A DNA stretch of 64,000 nt from Pollenia angustigena (taxonomy: Eukaryota; Arthropoda; Insecta; Diptera; Polleniidae): the NCBI GenBank assembly GCA_930367215.1, contig OV884056.1, positions 56,482,308-56,546,307 on the forward strand. Reading direction: 5' to 3'. Shown one piece after another: positions 31,600-43,323 of the stretch (position 1 is its first letter; each line of letters starts with the position of its first letter). The notes beneath the pieces were generated by a model. The model ran no database searches, was not told the DNA's origin, and saw only the letters and a list, made by a program, of their open reading frames with translations. The translations under genes were made by a program, and so were the position numbers.

Positions 31600-33450
31600 A
31601 GATTCGAGTTCTAGAATAAAGTTATACGAAATTTGGCAATTTATAGAAAAGTTTGCTAAAATTTGTCATTTATAGAATCAAATTTTCGAAAATTTAAAAT
31701 ATAAATAGCTTGAAAAATAAAACTATTACCACCGTATTCATAAACGATTGTTAAGTTTAACAAACGTTTCTTAAGGATAATTTTCATAGTGAATTTGTCC
31801 TTTAAACCTTTATTAAATTTAAAAAATTGTTATGAATACAACAGGCATTAATCTTTAAAAATATTCCAAACCAAAAGTTGCATAATTTTGTGTTTTTAAT
31901 ATGTATTTCAACATTTTGTGCTATTTACTATTATTGGAATTTTTACGAAAATATTTGAGAAATGTGCTATTTATAGGAAATTTTGCGAATATTTTTTATT
32001 TATACAAAATTGTTTAGTATTGTGGTTATTTTTTGTCGATGGCTGAAAGTGTAAGACGAAAAATCCCTCTGAAGAGATCAAGTGGTTATGATCGAAACAT
32101 GTCAGGGTTACCAGCCGCCTGGGTTCGAATCTCAGGCCAGACGCCTGTGTTCGAATCTCACTCAGGTCAGTCAAGAATGAAAGATTATCAATAACAATTT
32201 TAATTAATTTTCATGTTGTAAAATTCCTTTCTTCATAAAAATAGTTTAATGAAAAATTAAATTTGATGAACTTTAGCCTGATTAAAAAATATTAAAATTT
32301 GGATTAAAAAACAAAATTTTTTATTTATAAGAAATTTTGTAAAAAAAATGTGGCTTTTTATAGAAAAGTTTCTGTTTATGGGAAATTTTGGCGAAAATTT
32401 GCTTTTAATTGGAAATTTTATGAAAATTGTTTTAGTTATAGGATATTTTACGAAAATTTTCTCTTTATAGAAAACTTGCTAACTTTGCTATTTATAGGGA
32501 ATTAATAGGAAACTTTTCGAAAATTTTTCGATTTATAGGAAATTTCGCGAAAATTTGCTATTTATAGAAAACAAAAGTTTCAAATTAATGGAAAATTTGC
32601 CAAAATGTTGTTGTTAATAAGAAATTATACAAATTATACTATTTTATTTTATTATTTATTTAAAGGAAATTTTAAAAAATGTGCTCTTAATAGGAAATTT
32701 TATGAAATATTGCTATTTATAGGAAATTTTGCGAAAATTTTTTATTTAAAGAGATTTTTTATTTATAAGAAATTTTGTAAACGTTTAACAGTTTTATTTG
32801 GTTTAATATCTTTAGTTTGTCTAAAACCTTTATGGATGAAGTTTCCTGATGATCTGGCCTAAGCAACCAGTGAAATGCATAGGAATAGCTTATCCCATCA
32901 ACAATAAATTTCAAGTGTTTTTATCAATAATAAAAACTGGGAATTAAGCACGAATAACAAAATCTTTTGAAATTAAAATTTTGTATCCCAAAAATTGAAA
33001 TTACTTTTTGATAATTTCTTGTTTTGCAAATTTTTTTTTAGGAAGTTTTGCGAAATGTTGCTTTTTATAGAAAAGTTTTTGTTTATGGGAAATTTTGCGA
33101 AAAATTGCCATTAATAGGAATTTTATGAAAATTGTTTTATTTATAGCATATTTTGCAAAAATGTTCTATTTATAGAAAAATTTGCTATTTATAGGGAATT
33201 AATAGGAAACTTTACGAAAATGTTTCTATTTATAGGAAAAAAATATTTAAAATTAATGGAAAATTTGCCAAAATTTTGTTGTTAATAAGAAATTTTACAA
33301 AAATTTACTATTTATTAAAAATTTTACTATTAATTTTAAACTTTGCGAAAAATATTATTCGAAATTTAAAAAATAAATATATCTTTATATATTTTAGGAA
33401 ATTTCTAAAAGTTTCTTCTGCATTTTTGATTTTTCTAATTTCTAGGGAAA
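31600..33450. repeat. AT-rich degenerate ~33-bp array
   Basis: The phrase TTTATAGGAAATTTTGCGAA, with many variants, recurs dozens of times at roughly 30-36 bp spacing. The array is interrupted by a SINE (about 32062-32325) and by a reverse piece of the ~490-bp repeat (about 32843-32970). A small inverted pair (GTATTCATAA near 31737 and its inverse near 31833) marks a probable ~110-bp MITE. Non-coding. Confidence 0.65.
32062..32325 (+). mobile_element. tRNA-derived SINE, copy 1
   Basis: A tRNA-like head (CCCTCTGAAGAGATCAAGTG, an A-box-like region) is followed by a good B box, GGTTCGAATCT, at 32122-32132, and a partial duplication of the B-box region near 32148. The body contains TTCATGTTGTAAAATTCCTT and TAGCCTGATTAAAAAATATT. 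The match to copy 2 (reverse, 42365-42605) runs through both head and body, showing that they move as one unit. Confidence 0.7.
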
Positions 33451-33848
33451 TTTGCAAAAAGTAAATACTCTTAGTTTGTAACGTTTTTGTTCCTTCAATT
33501 TTTTATTTATTTACTTTTTTTTATTTATCAATCTATATTATTACTTGAAATCAAATACTGCATACGTAACCATCCGTCATCACATTTTCACATACGCTGT
33601 CCTGTATGTATGTTTGTTTGTTATCCCATTAACTTTGTATACTATAGATGTGACGTATACGTGCTACAGAATCGATATAAAAATTAATTATCAATTATAC
33701 GCTGCGGGTAACAAGTATTATTATGTTGTTATTTTATTATTTACTTTATATGAACTACAAATTTGTATTGAATGTTAATGCATGGTCTTTATTATATTGG
33801 AAATTTGTTTCATTGGTGATAATAAAATATGCAATACCTTAATAATAA

Positions 33849-36800
33849 CACGGTGCTACAGTGAAAATATACTTGGAAAGTGAACTAGTGTAAGTTGTAG
33901 GCATTATTGAGTAGATCATAAATCAATTTTTAAAAGTTCGGAAACACCCCCAAATTTCGGAGTTATTCCGAAAAAAACATTTTTGGGTAGGTTCGAGTAC
34001 TTATGAACACGTAACTCAGTTGATTATTATCCGATTTTTATTTTTTAAACGGTTTCAGTAAGAAGAGACACGTGCCTTTCTAAATGTATACACTTTGTGG
34101 TATGTGTATACAATTTTTGTAGTGATATTCTTAATTATATCTGATTTTAATTTGATTTTTTCTCGATTTTTCAAAATTGGTGCCATTTTTTTAAATTAGT
34201 TTGTTTAGAAACATACCAATATGTATACACACTATTAAAGCTTATTTAGTTTTGAGTTAAACCAGCTTTCATTTAATAAAATCGAACAAAAAATAAAAAA
34301 GTTATTAAGGTTTTTCAAAAGTGAAAAATTTAGTTTTTTCAAATATTGATCAATAGCTACTACATTTTCTTTATTTTTTTAATCTTATAATGGCATGATT
34401 ATATAAATATTTTAAAATAACAGTATTCAAATTATTTTATTAAGAAATTAAGAATATATGATTAAAAATGCTTGCTAGGCCTCTTTCGCTTGTACATCAA
34501 ATCGTCTGTTTCTCGCTTAAGTGACCAGCAGTAAATTGAAATCATTCTTACTTGGCTTTTTCCTTCGAAGCGTCTTTCGATATCCAAAATGTCCTGGTGA
34601 AACCGTTCGCCTTGCTCATCACTGAATTGTCCTAGGCTTTCTGGGAAAAAATCTAAATGTGCGGGTAGAAAATGAACTTTAATGGACATTCTGCATCCCA
34701 TTTCTGCATAAGCCTCAAGAAATTCTTTTACTACATCAATATAATTTTCACTTTTTTTATTTCCCAAAAAATTTTCACATAAACTAATAAAGCTTCTCCA
34801 GGCTCTTTTTTCCACAACATTTAGTTTCATTGTGAATTCTTCGTCAAACATGATTTTGCGGATTTGAGGTCCAACAAAAATACCTTAAAATAAAAAAAAT
34901 ATTACAATTATGTTTAGAAATCAATAAACATTTGTACCTTCTTTTATTTTTGCTTCACTTATTCTTGGGAAAACTGATTTTAAGTGTAAAAAGGCATCGC
35001 TTTCCCTATCCAGGCGTTTCACGAACTGCTTCATGTATCCCAATTTGAGATGTAATGGTGGCAAAATTATTTTTTCGGTACTCACCAGTGGAATTTTTAA
35101 GACGTTTTTCTTGCCAATTTGAAAAATTGTTCTTGATGGCCAGTTTTTTTGCTTGTATTGGTCTTTCCCACGACTGTCCCATTCACAAATATAGCAAGGA
35201 AATTTAGTATAGCCTCCTTGCATTCCGAATAAAATTGTCAGAACTTTTAGATCTGAAACTATTTGCCATTGATACTTTTTATAACATATTAAATCCAGTA
35301 TATTTTCCATTGTTGCTTACGACTCTTTCATGTTAGTAGCGTATGCTATAGGCACTGAGGGCAACTGATTCTCGTTGTGTAATAAAACTGCTTTTAAACC
35401 TAAAAAATATGTTAATGGTTTTTGAATAACAAAAAAAATATTACTTACTTTTACACGAGCCGTCCAAAAATAATCTCCAGTCGTTCGGTTGATGTTGGTA
35501 ATTCAGACAATGAAATAACTCTTCTACATCTGAGCAATATACAAGGTTCTTATTATCATTGTCAGCTTTAAAAATTTGCTCAAACTGTATTTGGGGATTG
35601 TCTCTTGCAAATGTTACTTTAAAGTCACTTTTAGTGATATTCCACTGTTTTAGTCGAGACGCTAACATCTCTGTTTGTCTCCATGATAGTTTCAAATCTC
35701 GAACAAGATCATGATAATCTTCATTTGTCACTAAATGGGGTTCCACCGACTGTGCAACAAATGTCTGGTCACATTCCATGTCTGCAGACTTTTCTTCCTC
35801 GGATTCATGTTCTTCTTCAGGCGTACTTGCTTTATGTTTGATTATTTTTGGCTTGGATACAGTTAACACATTGGCATAATTAATACGATCACGGTTTTTG
35901 TACTTATAACCAACAATGTTTGTTTGACAGAAATAACAATCTTCAGGTTTATGAAAAACTTGACGATGCCAAACCATTGGAGCAGAGAATGGTAAAGGTT
36001 GGCTTATAAAATTTTTAGACTTACATTGTTTAAGTGCAATTGAGCAGGTTATGCAAACATACCATTTGCTAAAAACATACGAACACTTAAAAAAGGCATT
36101 AAAAGAAGAAAGTAAGGCTTTATTATTTTTGAAATCTTATCGATGTTTTTTGTCAGCGAATAAGCCATAGATAAAACAAAAATTATTACGCTTATCACAC
36201 ACTGAAATAGAAGTTAAAATCCACATTATATTTTTTTATTAAAGATAAAAAAATAACACAAACTTACTTTTTTAATTTAAATATTTAAGTAACACTAATC
36301 TTTTCACAAATTCAAAATAGTACCACTTTATTTTTAAAATAATAAACAATTACGGATTCATTTATTACAGTTTGTGTGTTTATCACAAAAGTTACAATTG
36401 ACATAAAATGCTTGGGGGTATCAAGTGCTATTTAAATTTAAATAAAGTTTAATAACTTTCACAAATATTGTCCGATTTAAAAAAACCAAAGTTCATGTCC
36501 GTGTGACTGTCCGTCCATCCATCTGTCATATCATCATATATTCTTAATTTCTTAATAAAATAATTTGAATACTGTTATTTTAAAATATTTACATAATCAT
36601 GCCATTATAAGATTAAAAAAATAAAGAAACTGTAGTAGCTATTGATCAATATTTGAAAAAACTAAATTTTTCACTTTTGAAAAACCTTAATAACTTTTTT
36701 ATTTTTTGTTCGATTTTATTAAATGAAAGCTGGTTTAACTCAAAACTAAATAACCTTTAATAGTGTGTATACATATTGGTATGTTTCTAAGCAAACTAAT

Positions 36801-37131
36801 TTAAAAAAATGGCACCGAAGTTCGAATCAGGGATAATTAAGAATATCAATGCAAAAATTTTATGCACATACCAAAGGGTGTATATATTTAGAAAGGCACA
36901 TTTCTCTTCTTTCTGAAACCGTTTAAAAAATAGAAATCGGATTAAAATCAACAGAGTTACGTGTTCATAAGTACTCGAACCTACCGGGAAATGGTTTTTT
37001 CGGAATAACTCCGAAATTTGAGGGTGTTTCCGAACTTTTTAAAATTGATTTATGATCTACTCAATAAGGTCTATAACCTACACTAGGTCGCTTTTCAAGT
37101 ATAAAAAAAATTGCTCATTTGTAGCAGCGTG
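33849..37131. mobile_element. 3.3-kb element with ~0.6-kb inverted repeats
   Basis: The left repeat 33849-34461 and right repeat 36534-37131 are inverted copies with scattered mismatches and small indels; the inner ~250 bp are nearly identical. The outer tips read CACGGTGCTACA and, inverted, CACGCTGCTACA. TAA flanks both sides (33846-33848; 37132-37134), a possible 3-bp target duplication. Between the repeats lies a single minus-strand gene of three or more exons. CAC tips with a 3-bp duplication recall CACTA/CMC elements, but the protein is not one I can assign to a named transposase superfamily. Confidence 0.85.
34462..36100 (-). pseudogene. Uncharacterised multicopy insect protein, putative DDE transposase
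   Basis: Three exons read in order on the minus strand. Exon A runs from about 36100 (N-terminus unresolved) to 35449, exon B 35399-34938 and exon C 34883-34462. The donors (GTAAGT, GTACAA), acceptors (TTTTTTAG, ATTTTAAG) and phases all fit. Exon A has a CITC and a CYFC pair (probable zinc site), an acidic linker and WRLFLDGS. Exon B has VSDLKVLTILFGMQGG, KFPCYICEWDSR and LPPLHLKLGYMKQF. Exon C has AWRSFISLCENFLGN, HLDFFPE and SDEQGERFHQDI. The family is widespread and multicopy in insects and cnidarians as uncharacterised proteins. I infer an RNase H-like fold with D (LFLDG), D (VSDLK) and E (DEQGE) as candidate catalytic residues. One TAA stop at 35317-35319 in exon B interrupts this copy. 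Confidence 0.75.
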
Positions 37132-37134
37132 TAA

Positions 37135-38480
37135 TTGTACAACAGAACTGTTAAACAAATGTAAAAGAAATGTATGTTACATATATTCGTTGATTTTAAA
37201 AGAGGAGTCAAAGTTTTAAGATTAAATAAAAAAGAAAAGATGATTTGGTTAAGGCATTAGTATTACTAAAAGTTGCCGCTGTTTGACTTCAAACAGAAAC
37301 ACTTCTAATACATTTGTAAGTTCTTGAATTACATTTTATTTTCTTAGGGTTGAACATCTTTCAACAATTTATTAATACATAAAAAGTTTTTGTGAATCCA
37401 GCTTGATTGAGTAGTAAAAACACAAAAAAGGTTTTTCTATGGAAGCTTTTGGCAAACATGGCCTTTCTAAAACTACTGGCGGGTTTCAAGAAGGAGAAAG
37501 GAGCATTCACGAAAAGAAAAAATAATTTCTGATATGGTCACTTCCAACAAAATTAATTTTAACGAAATTTTTTTATCATTTAATGGATTAAGAAGCCAAA
37601 ACTATATTTTGTTTGCCTCCGAACATGTTATGACTAATTATATGTACATTTCTATTTATGGAAATGTATTGTATTGTAAGTTGTTTTTTCGCAATGCCAT
37701 TAATATACCGAAAAAAAGTATTAAAAAAATGGAACGAAAATACGGTACATTAAATTTCGGTTAGCTTTTGTATTGCTTTTTATATACACAGAAACGAACA
37801 GCTGATTCACACATTACAGAAACGGTACAACAACGTTCGCATAACTCAGCCTTGACTATAAAAAATTTCAATAATAACAACAACATAAACAAAATACACC
37901 AAATCAATACAAACCAAGAGCAAAATATAATGGAAAAATTAAACATAAGCCAATTGGAAATACTAGTTTGATAACACCTTCTCAAAAGGCTTAAGAGATA
38001 ACTTGCCAAACAGTTTCAATGCTAATGCTATCAAAACTCCGCGCTAAGCTGAATCCCCTCTTAAGTTTGTTACAATCACAGCTGCCAGATTTGACGATTT
38101 AACGTCATTTTAACGATTTTTGGGTACAAAAGTGGTCTGAACGACTTATGCCCTAAAATTGACTATTTCTATACCTCTACATAAGAAAATTTTACATTTT
38201 ATTAAAGCTTCTTAGATACTTTCATTTATTTATTTGGCAGTAATTTTCATAATACAAAAAGAAAAGCATTATTTTAGCGCGATGCATATTTTTGGAGTTC
38301 AATTTGCTCAGTTGGTACCGTTTTATTAAATCCATTTTCAACCATTATTTGCGTGTAAATTTATTTAATTCACTTTTTTATGAATACCAATTCTTTTGAA
38401 AAATTTTTGGTTGTTACGTCTCCACTTCTTAATCATTTGTATCCTTTTCGTACTTTTTTATTCACAGCAAAAATTAACTT
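37135..38480. other. AT-rich intron sequence
   Basis: Nothing recognisable apart from low-complexity AT-rich text and small ORFs without support. Confidence 0.4.
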
Positions 38481-38486
38481 ATAATA

Positions 38487-38618
38487 GTCTGGGATCACAC
38501 TATGAAAGTTTTCTTTCAGAAAGTTTGAGTTTGGGAAGAGAACATGCTTTTCATCTCTCCTCTCTCACCCATAAACTCAGACTTTCTGAAAGAAAACTTT
38601 CATAGTGTGAACCTAGAC
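38487..38618. mobile_element. 132-bp hairpin MITE with ATA duplication
   Basis: Arms of about 48 bp are inverted: GTCTGGGATCACACTATGAA at the left and, inverted from the right, GTCTAGGTTCACACTATGAA, both continuing into AGTTTTCTTTCAGAAAGT. ATA lies directly on both sides (38484-38486; 38619-38621). Almost the entire element is one hairpin. Confidence 0.78.
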
Positions 38619-39004
38619 ATACCAATATTTCAAATATGTTTAAAATTCATGGCTTTTCGTAAGAAAACGTTACAAAGTTGGTGTTTCGTTAATTAAAAAG
38701 AGTTAAAGCATTAGATTGTTTTTAACCGTAACATGTTGCTCTCGTTGTTTTTAACTGTAACATGTTGCTCTTGGAAGAGAATACCCTCTCCACTTTTGTT
38801 GAAAGAGTATAATATTTCGGAAGGAACTTTTGTCTGGTCGAATTTGCGTAACGGAAATACTGATTTAACGATAAAAAAAAGAGAATAGTTTGATTTGTGT
38901 CTGATTATGTTATGAGATAAAAAAAAACTTTATAGATTTAAACAACCCATTTCGGTAAACTTCTGCTTATGGGCTTTACCACCTGGTTAAATTGCCGCGT
39001 TGAC

Positions 39005-40624
39005 CAGGGTTGTCAGATTTTTTTGAGCTCCATCGCCAAACTGGATGTCAGAAATCGCCAAACGTCAATTTTGTTCAGTTTTCGTATTTTTTTTATACCC
39101 TCCACCACAATTAGTTGTGAAGAGGGCATATTAAGTTTGTCATTCCGTGTGAAACTTTTTTATTATTCATCTCAGACCCCATAAAGCATATATATTCTGG
39201 GACCTTGAGTAATTCTAAGTCGATTTAGCCCTGTCCGTCTGTCTGTCCGTCTGTTGAAAACACGCTCACTTTCGAACAACTCAAAAGAAATGAACACACT
39301 TGGTGCCAAATTGCTTGTAGTTATCCTAAGCAGTTTGGGATTGAAATCCAGCAATATCGGTTCAGTAGGACCAGAGCTATGAATCTAAATGTGGAACCAC
39401 CACCTAAAAAAATTGATAATTTTGTTACAAAAAATAACATAAATGCTGGAATAAGGCACCGAATGAGATAAGCTTTTGCAAAAATTTGTTTTATTTGACT
39501 GGAAATCACGCTGTTAAATTTCGTGAAGATCGGTCCATAATTTACCCTAAGCCCCATATAAACAATACTCCCGGAAAACAGTTTAGTACGCCTAAAACCG
39601 TAAAAAATAACGCTAGCGTAACAAAATTTGGTACGTCACAGTTTTTTAGGACTAGAAATGACACTGTGAAATTTCGCGACGATTCGTCCATAATTTACCT
39701 TAGGCCCCATATTAACCCTACTACCGGAAAACAGTTTAGAACGCCTAAAACCGTAAAAAATAATGCAATCATAACAAATTTTGGCTCGTCACAGTTTTAT
39801 ACTGTGATACTGTGAAATTTCGTGAAGATCGGTACATACTTTACCCTCGGCCCCATAGAAACCCTACTCCCGGAAAACAGTTTAGTACACCTAAAACCAT
39901 AATTAATAATGCTAGCATAACAGAAATTGATACGTCACAGTTTTAAAGGACTAGAAATGACGCTGTGAAATTTCGTGATGATCGGTCCATAATTTACACT
40001 AGGCCCCATATAAATCCTACTACCGGAAAACAGTTTAGTCGCCTTAAACCATAATTAATAACAAATCGTCACAGTTTTAGATAATAATAACATCATAGAG
40101 ACATTGCTCCTTAAACATTCGAACTGTCGGTGCAGGGTATCAATGATTCGGCACAGCCGAATATAGCACTCTAACTTGTTTTTAATTAAAAAAAGCAAGT
40201 ACAATATTTCAGCCAAAAATCGCCAAAAACATAGAAAAAATACAAACATGTCGCTGAAAGTAAATTTTGTGTAGTTTTTGTTATTTTTTTTTAATACATA
40301 AAATGGAGTTCATATATTCAGTTAAAAAAACTTAAATTAAGTACATAAATCTATAAGATCGTACACTTCAGCCTCATCGATTTCATTACTGGTGTTTTGA
40401 CCTGCATCATACTATTAGAATTAAAAAGTGACTGAATAAAAAATTCACTAAAAATGATAACAAAACAAAACTTATGTAAAAAAGTTGCCAAAAAATGACA
40501 AACTGTTAAAAAAAAACCTGAAATGGTAAAAATAGCCAATTATATCAAAAACCGCCAAAAAAAAAAAAAAAAAAGTCGCCAGTAGCCAAATGGAAAATCT
40601 CAATCGCCATATCTGACAGCCCTG
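39005..40624. mobile_element. Non-autonomous hAT element containing a DINE
   Basis: The tips CAGGGTTGTCAGAT and (inverted) CAGGGCTGTCAGAT are typical of hAT ends. The 8-bp flanks GCGTTGAC (38997-39004) and GCGTTGAT (40625-40632) are a target duplication with one mismatch. The element's own sequence is about 0.5 kb, rich in CGCCAAA motifs. The middle, 39093-40183, is a DINE-like repeat inserted later. Confidence 0.8.
39093..40183 (+). repeat. DINE-like element with four ~150-bp tandem units
   Basis: It begins TATACCCTCCACCACAATTA, continues with CCCCATAAAGCATATATATT, TTGAGTAATTCTAAGTCGAT and CCTGTCCGTCTGTCTGTCC, and ends near CGGCACAGCCGAATATAGCA and CTTGTTTTT. About 39506-40080 contains four direct units (GTGAAATTTCGTGAAGATCG ... 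CCGGAAAACAGTTTAG ... CGTCACAGTTTT) of about 150 bp. Central tandem repeats of this size are typical of DINE-1-type non-autonomous Helitron relatives in flies. Confidence 0.75.
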
Positions 40625-41514
40625 GCGTTGATCCGTTTGAGGAGAGCAAAAAAAAAAAATGAAAAAGTCCGGATGTGCTAGCACACATGAAACATTAATT
40701 TTCTCCCATGACGATGCTCGTTCTATTGGTTCTGTAGCCAAAACTACCAATTTCCTTTAAATGCAATTAATATTTTATACTGCTAGCTGAAAAAATAAGT
40801 TCGCTTTCGTCATAACCTTGTTATCCTTTTCAAACAATTTTATTTCCTTTAAAGTAATTGTTTAATTTTCATAAAATTCTTTTTGTTTCCAATGTCACCT
40901 GCATTAGGTCATCCATCCATCCATTTATCAGAAAAAACAAAAACACTTTATGACCTTATTTACTGATGTGTTAAAATATTTGATTCAATTCTTAGATTAT
41001 AACTATTTACAGTATATGTATGTATGTATGTATGTATGTACATATGTACGTACAATATCGATTAAAGCTGATTTGCCAAAAAAAAAAAAATGTTATTAAC
41101 AACAAGGTCAAGTTCAACAAACAAACATGTGAAATATCTATAAAACAACATTAGGTTTCCATTTTTAGATTCTATGGAATGAGGAAAAGACAAGAAATAG
41201 TCAAAAAGAGGAGGTTAGCAAACTTTTTAGACTTTTTTTGTAGCAAAAAAAATGCAAATGTTTAGAATTCAATGCATATTTAGAACTTTTTTATAATTTT
41301 TGATCGTATGCAAAAGCTTAAAGGGCACTAATTTTGATCGCAATATCTACGAACTATAACACCCCTACACCGAAAAAAAAGTATCATTCGATATGCTCAC
41401 AGGCAAGTTATTATGTTGCAGAAAATTCAAAAATGTTTGGTTTATTTGAATAATGCTTAGTAATACTACAACCACATTATAATTAGATGTCTACCACAAT
41501 CATACTATGCTAAG

Positions 41515-42325
41515 CAGGGACCGTAACAGTTATGCCTTTTTTCATAAAAGTCAGATGAAAACAGTTTTTTTTGATTTTTATTTTTTTGAACAGTTGAGCG
41601 AAAATAACAGTTATATTGGAATTTTAAAACAAAAAAAGCATATTGAAATAAATGTCGAAAAACTAATTCTAGTATACGATATTGTTCCTCATGCACTTAT
41701 CAATGATAAAATATATTGATTTTTATAATTTTGATTTTTATATTTTCGATCAAACTTAACAGTTATTTTTTGATTTTTATTTTCTTGAACAAAAATAACA
41801 GTTATTGTTTGATTTTTATGTTTTTGAACAAAAATAACTGTTTTTTTTATTTTTTCGATCAAAAATAACAGTTATTTTTTGATTTTTATTTTTTCGAGCA
41901 AAAACAAAAGTTATTCTCTAGATGACTTTAAAAATTATTTTAATGTGCATAAGGAATTCCTATGATAATTACACACTAAAATAAAAATTTAAAGTCAACT
42001 AAATTATTAAATCACGTACATTTGTTTAGAGAATAACTTTTATTTTTGCTCCAAAAAATAAAAATCAAAAAATAACTGTTATTTTGTATGGAAAATATAA
42101 AAATCAAAAAATAACAGTTATTTTTGTTCAAAAAAATAAAAATCAAAAAATAACTATTAAGTTTTATCGAAAATATAAAAATCAAAATTATAAAAATCAA
42201 TATATTTTATCATTGATAAGTGCAATAAGGAACAATATGGTATACTTGAATCAGTTTTTCGACATTTATTTCAATATGCTTTTTTTGTTTTAAAATTCCA
42301 ATATAACTGTTATTTTCGGTCCCTG
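41515..42325. mobile_element. hAT-type foldback element, 8-bp duplication
   Basis: The tips CAGGGACCG and CGGTCCCTG are flanked by identical ATGCTAAG (41507-41514; 42326-42333). The arms are inverted over about 400 bp each, built from repeated AAAATAACAGTTATTTTTTG and TTTGATTTTTAT phrases. An 811-bp near-palindrome with no coding potential; the small ORFs on both strands are symmetrical artefacts. Confidence 0.88.
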
Positions 42326-42364
42326 ATGCTAAGTTCTTTTTTAGTAATTAGAATTGTGGTTATT

Positions 42365-42605
42365 TTTTTTTTGAACAATTTATGGTTTTTAATCCCAATT
42401 TTAATATTTTTAATCAGGCTTTAGTTCATCAAATTTAATTTTCATTAAATTATTTTTATGAAGAAAGGAATTTTACAACATGAAATTAATTAAAATTATT
42501 TTTAATTTCGTTCTTGACTTAACTGGGAATCGAACCCAGGTTTTCACGGACAGGTTGTTCTCACATGTTTCGATTGCAACCACACAATCTCTTCAGAGGG
42601 GTTTG
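42365..42605 (-). mobile_element. tRNA-derived SINE, copy 2
   Basis: Minus strand: CCCTCTGAAGAGATTGTGTG, then TCGAAACATGTGAGAAC, and a B box GGTTCGATTCCC near 42526-42537. The body shared with the copy at 32062-32325 includes TTCATGTTGTAAAATTCCTT and ATTTGATGAACTAAAGCCTG. The tail is AT-rich. The B box is closer to the tRNA consensus than in copy 1. Confidence 0.7.
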
Positions 42606-43146
42606 CCGTTTAACTTTATTAAGTATTTATTAAGCTTGTAAAATTTGTAACATACAAACTAGTTAATGAATTTCAATGAATACCAAATTTGGGTGTAGGA
42701 AGTATTTGCAGCATATTTTATTCCGCGAGCTCAATTCTTGTGAGCTCTATTGAGCTCAAACTCTAAATCCGGGGATAACATTTTATTACCAATACCCAAC
42801 ACTCGTTTCACATTTTACGGGTCGACGTATGGGACCTATTTACTTTGACATACCTAGTGTTAAATATAAAACACAGTTATTAGTCTTTAGATTCTTTTCT
42901 TTTTTAAGAACCGTTAGGTACATAAGATAAAGTCATAAACAAAATTAGACAATGGACAATTGGCCTCTATGGCAATGCTGGAATTTAAGCACTCTTGACG
43001 AAGTTTCCCGTAATCACTTTGAACTAATGTGGCGAAATGTCGTTGATGCAGCTTTTAATATTTTTTTTTATATAAACTATTTATTGAATCTTCATGTATT
43101 GAAATATGAACTAACAATAATTAATCAAATCTTATTCTCATTTCTA

Positions 43147-43323
43147 AAGCTTCGTACAGACGATGTTCAGATCTTACAATTGCCTAAAAATGTCTTGCAA
43201 CTGTGTGAACATTGTAAGCTCATTTCATTTGGCAGATGTGTAAAATGAATGCATCTGACAATGGCACCATTGTCAGAAAAATTACAACATTGTAAGATCT
43301 GACCATCGTCTGTACAAAGCTTA
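43147..43323. mobile_element. MITE with GTACAGACGATG ends
   Basis: Inverted ends of about 34 bp with two mismatches: AAGCTTCGTACAGACGATGT against AAGCTTTGTACAGACGATGG, both running into TCAGATCTTACAAT. 177 bp in total. The two small ORFs crossing it in opposite directions are symmetrical artefacts. Confidence 0.72.

Noticed and set aside
32110..32165. Possible true tRNA gene near the GGTTCGAATCT box
   Set aside because: No cloverleaf with a closing acceptor stem is apparent, and the same head is joined to the same body at 42365-42605, so a SINE explains it better.
39486..39815. CRISPR-like appearance of regularly spaced repeats, with a 109-residue frame
   Set aside because: Repeats are ~150-bp direct units of a DINE-like element in a eukaryotic genome, without short conserved repeats and unique spacers.
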